Positions 25,115 to 33,795 of a stretch of 64,000 nucleotides of DNA are shown here, in pieces (the stretch's first letter is position 1; each line of letters opens with the position of its first letter). This DNA is from Rhizobium leguminosarum bv. trifolii WSM1325 (GTDB taxonomy: Bacteria > Pseudomonadota > Alphaproteobacteria > Rhizobiales > Rhizobiaceae). The notes beneath the pieces were generated by a model that saw only the letters and a program-made list of their open reading frames with translations, was not told the origin of the DNA and did no database searches. Position numbers and translations under genes: made by a program. The DNA lies in assembly GCA_000023185.1 (NCBI GenBank), contig CP001626.1, positions 124,001-188,000 on the forward strand, written 5' to 3'.

Positions 25115-26188
25115 TCAGAGCGAACCGTCGGCGGCGGCCTTCATGTAGGTCTCGGTGAAGCGCAGCTTGACGTTGCCGCTGTCGCCGAGGACCTTGCCGT
25201 CAGGCATTTCGATGCCGATGACGTCGGCCGATGGCGCGCCATTGCCGAGCAAGCCTTTTTCGAACAGGAAGTTGCGGACGAGATCCATTGTCTTCGGCAG
25301 GCTGCCCGACGAAGTGAAGGCAACGGCATCGGCCGGCTTGGCAAACAGCTTGGTGGCAGCAAGCTGGGATTCGAAGCCCTTGAGATCGGTGCCCGATGCC
25401 TGGCCCATCGCCTCGCGCGCAGCCTTGCCGTCGGCACTGTCAGCAGTCAGAAGTGCTGCGGTTTCATACCAGATGCCGGCGAGCGCCTTGCCGAAATTCG
25501 GATTGTCCTTCAGCACGCCTGAATTGGCGACCATCAGGTCGATGATCTCGCCCGGCACCTGCGAGCTGTCGAAGACCTTCTTGGCCGTGGGATCCTCGAG
25601 AATGGTCGAGACCAGCGGGTTCCAGGTGACGACCGCGGTCACGTCAGCCGTCTTGTAAGCGGCGACCATATCGGCGTCGGAGGTGTTGACGACTTTCACA
25701 TCGCGCTCGGTCAGCTTGATGCTCTCGAGCGCGCGGGCGAGCAGGTAGTGCGAGACGGAAAATTCGACGAGATTGACGTTTTGTCCCTTGATGTCGGCAA
25801 GGCCCGCCTTGTCCTTGAGGATGACGGCATCATTGCCGTTCGAGAAGTCGCCGACAATTACGGCTGTCGTATCGACGCCGCCGGCGGCCGGGATCGACAG
25901 GCCGTCCATGTTGGTCAGCGTCACGGCGTCGAAGGCGCCTGCGGTATACTGGTTCATCGATTCGACGTAGTCGTTGAACTGGGTGACCTCGATCTTGATG
26001 CCGTATTTGTCGGCCCACTTCTTGACGATGCCGTGATCAGCAGCATAACCCCAGGGCATCCAGCCGACATAGATCGACCATGCGACCTTGAAGTCGGTCT
26101 TCTGTTCGGCCTTGGCGATGGAGCCCAGTCCCAGCGCCAGGGACGCCGTCAGTGCGGTAATCGATAGAATCTTCGAAAAAGTCTGCAT
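25115..26188 (-). CDS. ABC transporter substrate-binding protein of the guanidine operon
   Basis: Periplasmic binding protein of 357 residues, NitT/TauT family. A Sec signal (QTFSKILSITALTASLALGL, cleavage after AKA near residue 28) precedes FKVAWSIYVGWMPWGYAADHG, the usual start of this fold; aromatic WxxYVGW residues are plausible for binding a planar cation. I start at ATG 26188, 7 bases after AGGGGA. This first gene of the operon has its ribosome site inside the riboswitch expression platform. Guanidine or a guanidinium compound is the likely ligand from context, not from sequence alone. Confidence 0.87.
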   Translation of the reverse strand: MQTFSKILSITALTASLALGLGSIAKAEQKTDFKVAWSIYVGWMPWGYAADHGIVKKWADKYGIKIEVTQFNDYVESMNQYTAGAFDAVTLTNMDGLSIPAAGGVDTTAVIVGDFSNGNDAVILKDKAGLADIKGQNVNLVEFSVSHYLLARALESIKLTERDVKVVNTSDADMVAAYKTADVTAVVTWNPLVSTILEDPTAKKVFDSSQVPGEIIDLMVANSGVLKDNPNFGKALAGIWYETAALLTADSADGKAAREAMGQASGTDLKGFESQLAATKLFAKPADAVAFTSSGSLPKTMDLVRNFLFEKGLLGNGAPSADVIGIEMPDGKVLGDSGNVKLRFTETYMKAAADGSL

Positions 26189-26196
26189 TGAAATTC

Positions 26197-26250
26197 CCCT
26201 TTTGCTTTTCTTCAAAAGGGATCGGCAATGACCATCGTGCCGCCAATCCC
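26197..26250 (-). promoter_or_regulatory. Riboswitch expression platform with mutually exclusive hairpins
   Basis: Between aptamer and start codon, GGGATTGGC (26242-26250) pairs with GCCGATCCC (26218-26226), followed by TTTTG. The bases CCCTTTTG (26213-26220) can instead pair with CAAAAGGG (26197-26204), which contains the ribosome site of the binding-protein gene. The two helices share CCC, so they exclude each other. The choice could control termination or translation start; which state the ligand favours is inference. Confidence 0.6.
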
Positions 26251-26257
26251 TTGGCTT

Positions 26258-26372
26258 ACGAGGTCTCCCGGGCTTTTGTCCCGCCGTGCACCCGGCGGGA
26301 TGTCTCCCCTGCCGGTGGCAGCTCTCGGACCAGCCACGCCTTGCGACGCCGGAACCCTAGCCACCAACTCTG
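26258..26372 (-). ncRNA. Guanidine-I riboswitch (ykkC-yxkD class)
   Basis: The leader reads CTAGGGTTCCGG (26349-26360), TGGTCCGAGAG (about 26322-26332) and GGGACAAAAGCCCGGGAGA (about 26264-26282). These are, in order and spacing, the three hallmark conserved segments of the guanidine-I aptamer. A variable GC-rich helix with CCGCCGGGTGCACGGCGGG lies between the last two. It is on the strand of, and directly before, the guanidine transporter/carboxylase operon. It should raise operon expression when guanidine binds. Ends of the aptamer are approximate. Confidence 0.93.
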
Positions 26373-26382
26373 CAACCATCGA

Positions 26383-26398
26383 AGCAAAGTGCGTGCCA
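26383..26398 (-). promoter_or_regulatory. Sigma-54 (RpoN) promoter of the guanidine operon
   Basis: TGGCACGCACTTTGCT matches the sigma-54 consensus TGGCACGNNNNTTGCW at every fixed position, with the -24 GG and -12 GC ten bases apart. Transcription should begin about 26371-26373, exactly at the 5' edge of the riboswitch aptamer. A TATAAT lies further up at 26400-26405 but lacks a good -35. Confidence 0.85.
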
Positions 26399-26470
26399 AA
26401 TTATAAATCATTGATTTTATTGAGAGTGCGATGGCGCCGATTCCCTCGCAGATGCAATAGTGCATGCACT

Positions 26471-26487
26471 TGCACAGAAAATGTGCA
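26471..26487. promoter_or_regulatory. NtrC-type enhancer site
   Basis: TGCACAGAAAATGTGCA is a perfect palindrome matching the NtrC site TGCAC-N7-GTGCA. Its centre is about 107 bases before the predicted sigma-54 start, the normal enhancer distance. An adjoining TGCATGCACTTGCA may offer a weaker second half. It indicates activation under nitrogen limitation. Confidence 0.75.
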
Positions 26488-26580
26488 TATTCTCCCACCT
26501 TAGGCGTTGGTTCTTTTTTGCCCAGTGAAAAACAAGTCGCAGGCAGACGCACAGATCGCCGAATTGCGGCTGGCCCTGAG

Positions 26581-27498
26581 CTAGTTCCGGAAAGCCCCGG
26601 CCGGGACCGTCGTCACCAGCCGGATATCACGGCGGAAGTCCGATGGTGACATGCCGGCGATGTGGCGGAAGGATTTGTTGAAGGCGCTGATCGAGCCGAA
26701 GCCACTGTCCATCGCCACTTGCAGTACGTTGGCGCCCTCGCTCATCAGCATCGCCTGGGCGCGCGACAGCCGCAGCAGCGTCACATATTTGCTGAGCGTC
26801 ATGCCGGTCGATCGCTTGAACAGGTTCATCGCATATTTCGGATGCAGGTCGGCGGCGCGGGCGATATCGACCGAATCGATGTCATGCAGGAAATTGGCGG
26901 CGATGAAATCACACATGCGCGCGACGCTGCGCGAGGAATGCGGGTGCGGGTGATCACCTTCGAGACTGATGATGGCCTGCGACGTCATCGAATAAGGTTC
27001 GAGCGCGATCCGCTCAATGCGCAGCAGCAGCTCGTCGACGGCGTGCTGGGCCTTGGCCGCGTCGCCGGAATTGGCATAGCGGAACCAGCGGGCGAAGTTT
27101 TCGTTGTCGGCAGCATCCGTTGCCGAGGTCAGCAGCGTCTCACCCTTCATAAGCCGGCTGGAAACGCTGATCGGCAGGCGCAGCCGAAAGAAATAGACGA
27201 GCGGCAGATGGGCGCCGGCATAGAGCGAATCATCTGAGGATTCGTCCATCTGATGCGGCTGACCACCCCAGAAGAGGCACATTTCCCCGGCGTTCAGCCG
27301 GAATTCGTGATCGCTCATCCGGTAGTGCACGGTGCCGCGCATCACATAGTTGACTTCGACCTGCGCGTGCCAGTGCGGCATGGCCATTACAGGCGGATGG
27401 GCATGAAACATCTGCAGCGCTGTCGGCAAACCCTCGATGCTGCTCGCGCCGGGCTGATAGATTGCACGTGTCCCGACCTTACTTTCCGCCAAATTCAT
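26581..27498 (-). CDS. AraC-family transcriptional regulator
   Basis: DNA-binding regulator of 305 residues. An N-terminal cupin sensor (MPHWHAQVEVNYVMRG near residue 40, MCLFWGGQPHQM near 73) is followed by a two-helix-turn-helix AraC domain from about residue 195 (VDIARAADLHPKYAMNLFK; then VLQVAMDSGFGSISAFNKSF). It resembles MelR/RhaR-type sugar regulators. It is divergent from the ABC sugar operon at 27585, with 86 bases between the starts, and most likely activates that operon on sensing its substrate. An AAAGGGAACATG context gives a good start. Confidence 0.9.
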   Translation of the reverse strand: MNLAESKVGTRAIYQPGASSIEGLPTALQMFHAHPPVMAMPHWHAQVEVNYVMRGTVHYRMSDHEFRLNAGEMCLFWGGQPHQMDESSDDSLYAGAHLPLVYFFRLRLPISVSSRLMKGETLLTSATDAADNENFARWFRYANSGDAAKAQHAVDELLLRIERIALEPYSMTSQAIISLEGDHPHPHSSRSVARMCDFIAANFLHDIDSVDIARAADLHPKYAMNLFKRSTGMTLSKYVTLLRLSRAQAMLMSEGANVLQVAMDSGFGSISAFNKSFRHIAGMSPSDFRRDIRLVTTVPAGAFRN

Positions 27499-27584
27499 GT
27501 TCCCTTTTTAGGAGACACCCGCTCCCTTACAGATAGTCTAACCGCGTTCGTGAAAGATCGGCAATTGAAAAGGGAGGATTTTCA

Positions 27585-28859
27585 ATGCGCTTCAAACTTC
27601 TCGCTGCGACCGCAGCTGTCGCAGTGCTTGCTTCCGGCTCCGCATACGCGCAGTCGGCCAATCTTACCATCTGGAGCTGGAATGTCGCCGCGTCGGCGTT
27701 GAAGTCCACGCTTCCAGGCTTCAACAAACAGTTTCCCGATATCAAGATCACCGTCGAGGACCTCGGCAACAGCCAGGTCTTCGATAAGACGCTCGCTGCC
27801 TGCGCCGCCGGCGGCGACGGTTTGCCCGACATCGTCAGCATCGAGAATTTCGAGGCTGAAATCTTCTGGAGCCGTTTCCCGGATTGCTTCGCCAATCTGA
27901 AGGAGCTCGGCTACACAGCCGATATCCAGGCGAAATTCCCTGATTTCAAGCGCACCGAGCTTGAAGTCGGCGATGTCGCCTACGCCATGCCGTGGGATTC
28001 CGGTCCTGTCGCCGTCTTCTACCGCCGCGATCTCTACGAAAAGGCCGGCGTCGATCCGAGCACGATCAGCACCTGGGACGATTTCATCGCTGCCGGCAAG
28101 AAGATTTCCGCCGCCAATCCCGGCGTCGTCATGGCCCAGGCCGACTTCAACGGCGACAGCGAATGGTTTCGCATGATCGCCAACGAACAGGGTTGCGGCT
28201 ATTACTCGACCGACGGTCAGAATATCACCATCAACCAGCCGGCCTGCGTCGCCACGCTGCAAAAGGTGAAGGAGATGAAGGATGCCGGCACGCTGACGGC
28301 GGCCAACTGGGAAGAAAAAATCCAGGCCGATACCGCCGGCAAGGCCGCAAGCCAGCTTTATGGCGGCTGGTATGAGGGCACGGTGCGCTCGACCTCTCCC
28401 GATCTCAAGGGCAAATGGGGTGTCTACAGAATGCCGAGCCTGACGGCAGATGGTCCGCATGCGGCCAATCTCGGCGGTTCGTCGCTCGCCATTTCGGCGA
28501 CATCCGCGAATAAGGAAGCCGCCTGGAAATTCGTCAACTACGCCCTCGGCACGGATGAGGGCCAGATCACCATGCTGAAGGAATTCGGTCTGGTCCCGTC
28601 GCTGCTTTCGGCTGAGAAGGATCCCTTCGTCAATGAGCCGCAGCCCTATTGGGGCGGCCAGAAGGTCTGGGCGGATATTCTGGCGACACTGCCGAAGATC
28701 GTACCGAGCCGCGGCACCGCCTTCCAGAGCGATGCGGAAGCCATCTTCAAGGCGACGCAGACGAAGTTCTTCGCTGGCGGCTATCCCGATGCGAAGGCGG
28801 CTCTCGACGATGCCGCCAACCAGATCGCTTCGGCGACCGGCCTTCCGATCGCGCAATGA
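27585..28859 (+). CDS. Sugar ABC transporter substrate-binding protein (CUT1)
   Basis: Periplasmic binding protein of 424 residues, UgpB/MalE-like family. The signal peptide RFKLLAATAAVAVLASGSAYA ends near residue 22; the mature chain starts QSANLTIWSWNVAA. ETPPVAVFYR-like ligand-facing residues are replaced here by MPWDSGPVAVFYRRDL near 135, common in this family. GGGAGG precedes the ATG. First gene of a five-gene operon with two permeases, an ATPase and a fused oxidoreductase; the imported sugar is unknown. Confidence 0.9.
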   Translation: MRFKLLAATAAVAVLASGSAYAQSANLTIWSWNVAASALKSTLPGFNKQFPDIKITVEDLGNSQVFDKTLAACAAGGDGLPDIVSIENFEAEIFWSRFPDCFANLKELGYTADIQAKFPDFKRTELEVGDVAYAMPWDSGPVAVFYRRDLYEKAGVDPSTISTWDDFIAAGKKISAANPGVVMAQADFNGDSEWFRMIANEQGCGYYSTDGQNITINQPACVATLQKVKEMKDAGTLTAANWEEKIQADTAGKAASQLYGGWYEGTVRSTSPDLKGKWGVYRMPSLTADGPHAANLGGSSLAISATSANKEAAWKFVNYALGTDEGQITMLKEFGLVPSLLSAEKDPFVNEPQPYWGGQKVWADILATLPKIVPSRGTAFQSDAEAIFKATQTKFFAGGYPDAKAALDDAANQIASATGLPIAQ

Positions 28860-28867
28860 ATGACGAT

Positions 28868-28890
28868 GCCGGGCGCTTCAGGCGCCCGGC
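28868..28890 (+). other. Intercistronic stem-loop after the sugar-binding-protein gene
   Basis: GCCGGGCGC and GCGCCCGGC form a perfect 9-bp stem around TTCAG, 9 bases after the stop codon, followed by TTTCCCC. Probable mRNA-end protection or partial attenuation before the permease genes. Confidence 0.7.
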
Positions 28891-28941
28891 TTTCCCCCGG
28901 TTGCAAAGCGGCCGGTCATTCGTTCGTGAGGAGGAGGCTTG

Positions 28942-29802
28942 ATGCCGTTCAGAACCCGGAGCGCCTATGCGTTCCTCGCCCCCTATCTGCTGGTCTTTGC
29001 CACCTTCTGGGTCTGGCCGATCATCAATTCGTTCCTGATTTCGTTTCAGAACACGCGAATCAATCCGTGGAAATTCAGTTTCCAGGCCAATTGGGGCCGG
29101 CTCTTCTATGACCCGGCTTTCTACAACGCTCTCTACAATACGCTGATCATCCTGGTGATCCAGGTGCCTGTGATGATTGCGCTTGCGACGGTCATGGCCG
29201 TAATGCTCAATTCGCCGCTGCTAAAAGCGCGGCCGCTCTTCCGCTTCGCCTTCTTTGCGCCTGTCGTCGTCGGCGAGGTCGCCTATGCTGCCGTCTTCCG
29301 GCTCATGTTCAGCCTCGATTTCGGCATCATCAACAAGCTGATCTCGGCCGTCGGTCTCAGCCCGGTCTCCTGGTTCGACAACGCCAATGCCGCCATGGCG
29401 CTGATCATCCTTGCCGTCACATGGCGCTGGGCGGGCTACAACGCGATCATCATCCTCGCCGGTCTGCAGTCGATTCCCGACGATGTCTACGAGGCAGCGA
29501 CACTCGACCGGGTGAGCAAGATCCAACAATTCTTTCATATCACCCTGCCGCTTCTGAAACCGATCATCCTCTTTTGCGTGGTTCTTTCGGTGATCGGCAC
29601 CATGCAGCTGTTCACCGAGCCCTTCCTGATCACCAATCGTGGCGGTCCCGGCGGCGGTACCGAGACGCTCGGCCTGCTGCTTTATCGCCAGGGCTTCACC
29701 TCGCTGAACTTCGGCTATGCCTCGGCGATCGCCTATACGATGGCTGCCCTTGCCGTGGCGATCTCGCTTCTCAATCTCTGGGTCGGGAGGGATCCGAAAT
29801 GA
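28942..29802 (+). CDS. Sugar ABC transporter permease (MalF/UgpA type)
   Basis: Inner-membrane permease of 286 residues with six predicted helices, first at YAFLAPYLLVFATFWVWPI. The coupling loop DDVYEAATLDRVSKIQQFFHITLPLLKP (about residues 187-215, shown in families as EAA-X3-G) precedes the last two helices. I use ATG 28942 rather than TTG 28939; GAGGAGG lies 5-11 bases upstream. It overlaps the next permease by 4 bases (ATGA). Confidence 0.9.
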   Translation: MPFRTRSAYAFLAPYLLVFATFWVWPIINSFLISFQNTRINPWKFSFQANWGRLFYDPAFYNALYNTLIILVIQVPVMIALATVMAVMLNSPLLKARPLFRFAFFAPVVVGEVAYAAVFRLMFSLDFGIINKLISAVGLSPVSWFDNANAAMALIILAVTWRWAGYNAIIILAGLQSIPDDVYEAATLDRVSKIQQFFHITLPLLKPIILFCVVLSVIGTMQLFTEPFLITNRGGPGGGTETLGLLLYRQGFTSLNFGYASAIAYTMAALAVAISLLNLWVGRDPK

Positions 29803-30635
29803 AATCCAGATCGCAATCCCTTCTGCTGCGCCAGATCGCGTTGCATGCCGCACTGGCGCCGCTTGCAATAATCTGGCTGTTTCCGCTCTGGATGATGTTC
29901 GTCTTCTCGACCATGCCCGACAACGGCATCTTCAGCCCTGACATCGTGCTCTGGCCATCGACGAATTTCGTCGAGAATTTCAAGAACCTGCAGGCCGATA
30001 CCGATTTCATCGGTGCGATGGTGATCTCCATCGGCGTCGCGCTCATCTATACGGTCCTGTCGGTCCTGCTGACTTCGATGGCAGGCTGGGCCCTGGCGCG
30101 TTACCGTTTCGTCGGCCGCTCCATCGTCATCGCCATCATCCTCGGTACCATCACGCTGCCGTTTTCGGTGGTCGTCATCCCGCAATTCATCATGGTGGCC
30201 CGAGAATTCAAGCTGGCAAACACCTGGGTGGCACTGATCGTGCCACCGTTGTTCAATTCGCTCGGCGTTCTGTTCATGCGGCAGTCCTTCTCGATGATGC
30301 CGGGCGAGCTTTTCGATGCCGCCCGCGTCGAGGGCGTCAAGGAATGGCAGATCTTCCTGCGCATCGCCCTGCCGCTGGCGCGCCCGACCATGGCCGCACT
30401 GGCGATCATCCTCTTCCTCGCCTCCTGGAACAACTACCTCTGGCCGCTGCTGATCAATTCCAAACCGGGAATGATGACGGCGCCTGTGGCGCTCGGAACG
30501 CTGATCGGCCTCACCAAGGTCTCCTGGGGCGGCATCATGGCTGGCGCGGTGCTCCTGACGGCGCCGATCCTCGTCATCTTCGTGGCTCTTCAACGCCATT
30601 TCATCGCCGGCATCGCGGCCGGCGCAATCAAATAA
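29799..30635 (+). CDS. Sugar ABC transporter permease (MalG/UgpE type)
   Basis: Second permease, 278 residues. It starts at ATG 29799 in an ATGA overlap with the first permease. Features are LHAALAPLAIIWLFPLWMM (helix 1), the EAA loop ELFDAARVEGVKEWQIFLRIALPLARP near residues 170-195 (two parts), and FLASWNNYLWPLL near 210, a common MalG-type segment. It heterodimerises with the product at 28942-29802 to form the channel. Confidence 0.9.
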   Translation: MKSRSQSLLLRQIALHAALAPLAIIWLFPLWMMFVFSTMPDNGIFSPDIVLWPSTNFVENFKNLQADTDFIGAMVISIGVALIYTVLSVLLTSMAGWALARYRFVGRSIVIAIILGTITLPFSVVVIPQFIMVAREFKLANTWVALIVPPLFNSLGVLFMRQSFSMMPGELFDAARVEGVKEWQIFLRIALPLARPTMAALAIILFLASWNNYLWPLLINSKPGMMTAPVALGTLIGLTKVSWGGIMAGAVLLTAPILVIFVALQRHFIAGIAAGAIK

Positions 30636-30659
30636 TCGGGCAAATAATCGGGAGGCTGC

Positions 30660-31742
30660 ATGGCAGAGCTTTCACTCAGCAACATCGTCAAGCGCTTCGG
30701 CGGCTTTGAGATCATCCACGGCGCCAATCTGGAGGTGAAGGACGGCGAATTCGTCGTCTTCGTCGGCCCGTCCGGCTGCGGCAAGTCCACGCTGCTCAGG
30801 ATGATCGCCGGCCTCGAGGACATTACGTCAGGCGAGCTTCAGATCGGCGGCAGGGTCGTCAACGACGTCGAGCCCGCCGATCGCGGCATCGCCATGGTCT
30901 TCCAGTCCTACGCGCTCTATCCGCACCTGACCGTCGAGGAAAATTTGAGCTTCGGCCTGCGCATGAATGGCAATCCGAAGGGCGACACCGAGCGGCGCGT
31001 GCGCCATGTCGCAGAGATACTGCAGATCACCGAGTTGATGAAGCGTCGGCCGAAGCAGCTTTCCGGCGGTCAGCGCCAGCGCGTCGCGATCGGCCGCGCC
31101 ATCGTCCGCGAACCACAGGTCTTCCTGTTCGACGAACCTTTGTCGAACCTCGACGCCGAACTGCGCGTACAGATGCGCGTCGAGATATCAAGACTGCACA
31201 AGAAGCTCGGTACGACGATGATCTACGTCACCCACGACCAGACGGAAGCGATGACGCTCGCCGACAGGATCGTCGTGCTGCGCGCCGGCAATATCGAGCA
31301 GATCGGCGCGCCGCTCGACCTATACGATGATCCCGCCAATCAGTTCGTCGCCGGCTTCGTCGGCTCGCCGAAGATGAATTTCCTTAAGGCCGTGGTGGTT
31401 GAGACGCAGCCGGGCAGGGCGGTGATCGCGCTGGAAAGCGACGCCAATACCCGCCTGACGCTGCCGGTCGCCGATACCATCGAAGCCGGCGCAAAAGTGA
31501 CGCTCGGCATCCGTCCCGAACATTTCGTCGATGCGGGCACGGGCGATGCCGACCTCACCGTCACCATCGACGTCGCCGAACACCTCGGCAATACCAGTTA
31601 CATCTACGCCACCATAGGCCCCGAGCAACTGATCATCGAGCGGCCGGAATCGCGCGTCGTCGGCAATCGCGACACGCTGACAGTCGGCCTTCCCGCCAAC
31701 CGCTCATTCCTTTTCGACGGCGCCGGCAAGCGGCTTCGCTGA
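30660..31742 (+). CDS. Sugar ABC transporter ATP-binding protein (UgpC/MsmK type)
   Basis: ATPase of 360 residues. Walker [10 protein letters not shown] is near residue 37, Q-loop [11 protein letters not shown] near 80, signature [15 protein letters not shown] near 134, Walker [17 protein letters not shown] near 155, switch His in [10 protein letters not shown] near 190. Residues 240-360 form the TOBE/OB regulatory domain found in MalK-type proteins. GGGAGG lies before the ATG. Third component after the two permeases; may also serve other CUT1 systems, as MsmK-type ATPases can. Confidence 0.93.
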   Translation: MAELSLSNIVKRFGGFEIIHGANLEVKDGEFVVFVGPSGCGKSTLLRMIAGLEDITSGELQIGGRVVNDVEPADRGIAMVFQSYALYPHLTVEENLSFGLRMNGNPKGDTERRVRHVAEILQITELMKRRPKQLSGGQRQRVAIGRAIVREPQVFLFDEPLSNLDAELRVQMRVEISRLHKKLGTTMIYVTHDQTEAMTLADRIVVLRAGNIEQIGAPLDLYDDPANQFVAGFVGSPKMNFLKAVVVETQPGRAVIALESDANTRLTLPVADTIEAGAKVTLGIRPEHFVDAGTGDADLTVTIDVAEHLGNTSYIYATIGPEQLIIERPESRVVGNRDTLTVGLPANRSFLFDGAGKRLR

Positions 31743-31781
31743 ACTAAAATCCCAGGACACAAAGACGAAAGAGGATTTTCC

Positions 31782-33785
31782 ATGACTTCAGATCAACCGA
31801 TCCGCTGGGGCATCATCGGCCCCGGCACCATCGCCCGCACCTTTGCCGATGGCGTCGCTCATTCGCGCACCGGCAGACTGGTGGCGATCGCCACCCGCAA
31901 TCCTGCAAAGCCGGGTCTTGCCGAAGGTTTCCCCGGCGCCCGCATCGTCGATGGTTACGAGGCGTTGCTCTCCGATAAGGAGATCGATGCGATCTATATC
32001 GCCGTCCCCCACACCGGCCATGCCGAATGGGCGATCAAGGCGGCACGTGCCGGCAAGCACATCCTGGTGGAAAAGCCGATCGCGCTCTCGGCCTACGATG
32101 CCGAAGCGGTTTACTACGAGGCGAAAAAAGCCGGCGTCTTCGCCGGGGAAGCCTTCATGTACCGCGTGCATCCGCAAACGGAGAAGCTGGTCGAACTCGT
32201 CAAAAGCGGCGTCGTCGGCACCGTTCGCATCATCCGCTCGAGCTTCGGCTTCAACATGGGCAGCTATAAGCCGGAACACCGGCTTTTCGCCAACGACACC
32301 GCCGGTGGCGGCATTCTCGATGTCGGCGGTTATCCGGTCTCGATGGCCAGACTGATTGCCGGCGCCGCGGAAGGCAAGGCCTTCCTCGAACCGGAGAAGG
32401 TCTCGGGCGTCGCCCATCTCGGAGAGAGCGGTGTCGATGAATGGGCATCGGCCGTCCTCAAGTTCCCCAACGAGATCATCGCCGAAGTCTCCTGCTCGAT
32501 CATGGCGCAGCAGGACAATGTGCTGCGCATCATCGGCTCGGAAGGCCGGATCGAGGTCCAGGACTTCTGGTTTGCCTCCGGCCATAAGGGCGGCGTCGGC
32601 AAGATCGAGATCTTCAAGGGCAGCAGCCGAGAAACCGTCGAACTCAGGGAAGACCGCTGGCTCTATTCCTTCGAGACGGACGCGGCCGGCGATGCCATCC
32701 GCGCCGGCAAGACCGAATTCAGCTCTCCCGGCATGAGCTGGGCGGATTCGATCGGAAACCTGCGTGTACTCGACCAGTGGCGTGCCTCGGTCGGCCTCGA
32801 ATACGGCGTGGAAAAAGCCAGCAAACGCACGGCAAACATTGCCGGCGGCGCGATCGCGCGCGGCAATACCGTTCCGCAGCGTCAGATTCCTGGCATTTCC
32901 AAGCCCGCCTCGGTCGTTACACTCGGCTTCGAATTCTTCCCGAACTTCGCCTCTGCCTCGCTGACGCTCGACGCCTTTTACGAAGCCGGCGGCAATGCCT
33001 TCGACACGGCCTATGTCTATGGCGGCGGCAAGACGGAAGCGATCTTCGGTGACTGGCACACGAGCCGCAAGGTGGCTCGCGAGGAGATCGTGCTGATCGG
33101 CAAGGGCGCCCATTCGCCGCTCTGCTATCCTGATATGATCGCAAAGCAGCTCGACCAGTCGCTTGCCCGGCTGAAGACCGACTATGTCGACATCTATTTC
33201 ATGCATCGCGACAATACCGACGTGCCCGTCGGCGAGTTCGTCGATGCCATGGATGCCGAGGTCAAGCGTGGACGCATCCGTGGCATATTCGGTGGCTCGA
33301 ACTGGACAAGGGCGCGCTTCGACGAAGCGATCGCCTATGCCGAAAAGACCGGCAAGACGGCGCCGGCAGCGCTTTCCAACAACTTCTCGCTTGCCGAAAT
33401 GCTCGATCCGATCTGGGCCGGCTGCGTTGCTGCTTCCGACGACGACTGGAAGAAATGGCTGAACGAGAAGCAGATCCCGAACTTTGCCTGGTCGAGCCAG
33501 GGCCGCGGCTTCTTTACCGACCGCGCCGGCCGCGACAAACGGGACGATGAGGAGATCGTCCGGGTCTGGTATTCCGAGCGTAATTTCGGACGCAGGGACC
33601 GCGCCATCGAGCTTGCCAACAAGCTCGGCCGCAATCCGATCCACATCGCACTTGCCTATGTGATCGCCCAGCCTTTCCCGGTCATTCCGCTGATCGGGCC
33701 GCGCACCGTCGCCGAATTGGAAGACAGCCTCTCGGCGCTCGACATCAAGCTGACGCCCGAGCAGGTGAAGTGGCTGGAAGGCTGA
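31782..33785 (+). CDS. Fused Gfo/Idh/MocA dehydrogenase and aldo/keto reductase
   Basis: A 667-residue two-domain protein. Residues 1-330 are a Gfo/Idh/MocA dehydrogenase (GIIGPGTIA at 10-18, VEKPIA with Lys98, GGGILDVGGYPVSMAR near 172). Residues 360-667 are an aldo/keto reductase with a complete catalytic tetrad: Asp408 and Tyr412 in FDTAYVYG, Lys441 in IGKGAH, His475 in YFMHRD. The linker near 340-360 (SKRTANIAGGAIARG) is alanine- and glycine-rich. No frameshift is needed; the reading frame is continuous. Oxidation by one half and reduction by the other could epimerise a sugar, recycling the cofactor internally, which is inference. Last gene of the sugar operon. Confidence 0.9.
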   Translation: MTSDQPIRWGIIGPGTIARTFADGVAHSRTGRLVAIATRNPAKPGLAEGFPGARIVDGYEALLSDKEIDAIYIAVPHTGHAEWAIKAARAGKHILVEKPIALSAYDAEAVYYEAKKAGVFAGEAFMYRVHPQTEKLVELVKSGVVGTVRIIRSSFGFNMGSYKPEHRLFANDTAGGGILDVGGYPVSMARLIAGAAEGKAFLEPEKVSGVAHLGESGVDEWASAVLKFPNEIIAEVSCSIMAQQDNVLRIIGSEGRIEVQDFWFASGHKGGVGKIEIFKGSSRETVELREDRWLYSFETDAAGDAIRAGKTEFSSPGMSWADSIGNLRVLDQWRASVGLEYGVEKASKRTANIAGGAIARGNTVPQRQIPGISKPASVVTLGFEFFPNFASASLTLDAFYEAGGNAFDTAYVYGGGKTEAIFGDWHTSRKVAREEIVLIGKGAHSPLCYPDMIAKQLDQSLARLKTDYVDIYFMHRDNTDVPVGEFVDAMDAEVKRGRIRGIFGGSNWTRARFDEAIAYAEKTGKTAPAALSNNFSLAEMLDPIWAGCVAASDDDWKKWLNEKQIPNFAWSSQGRGFFTDRAGRDKRDDEEIVRVWYSERNFGRRDRAIELANKLGRNPIHIALAYVIAQPFPVIPLIGPRTVAELEDSLSALDIKLTPEQVKWLEG

Positions 33786-33795
33786 AGCAATAGAG

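Noticed and set aside
26400..26405. TATAAT as a sigma-70 -10 box for the guanidine operon
   Set aside because: No matching -35 hexamer at normal spacing, whereas the sigma-54 promoter next to it is a perfect match and gives a start exactly at the aptamer edge. It may still act as a weak alternative.
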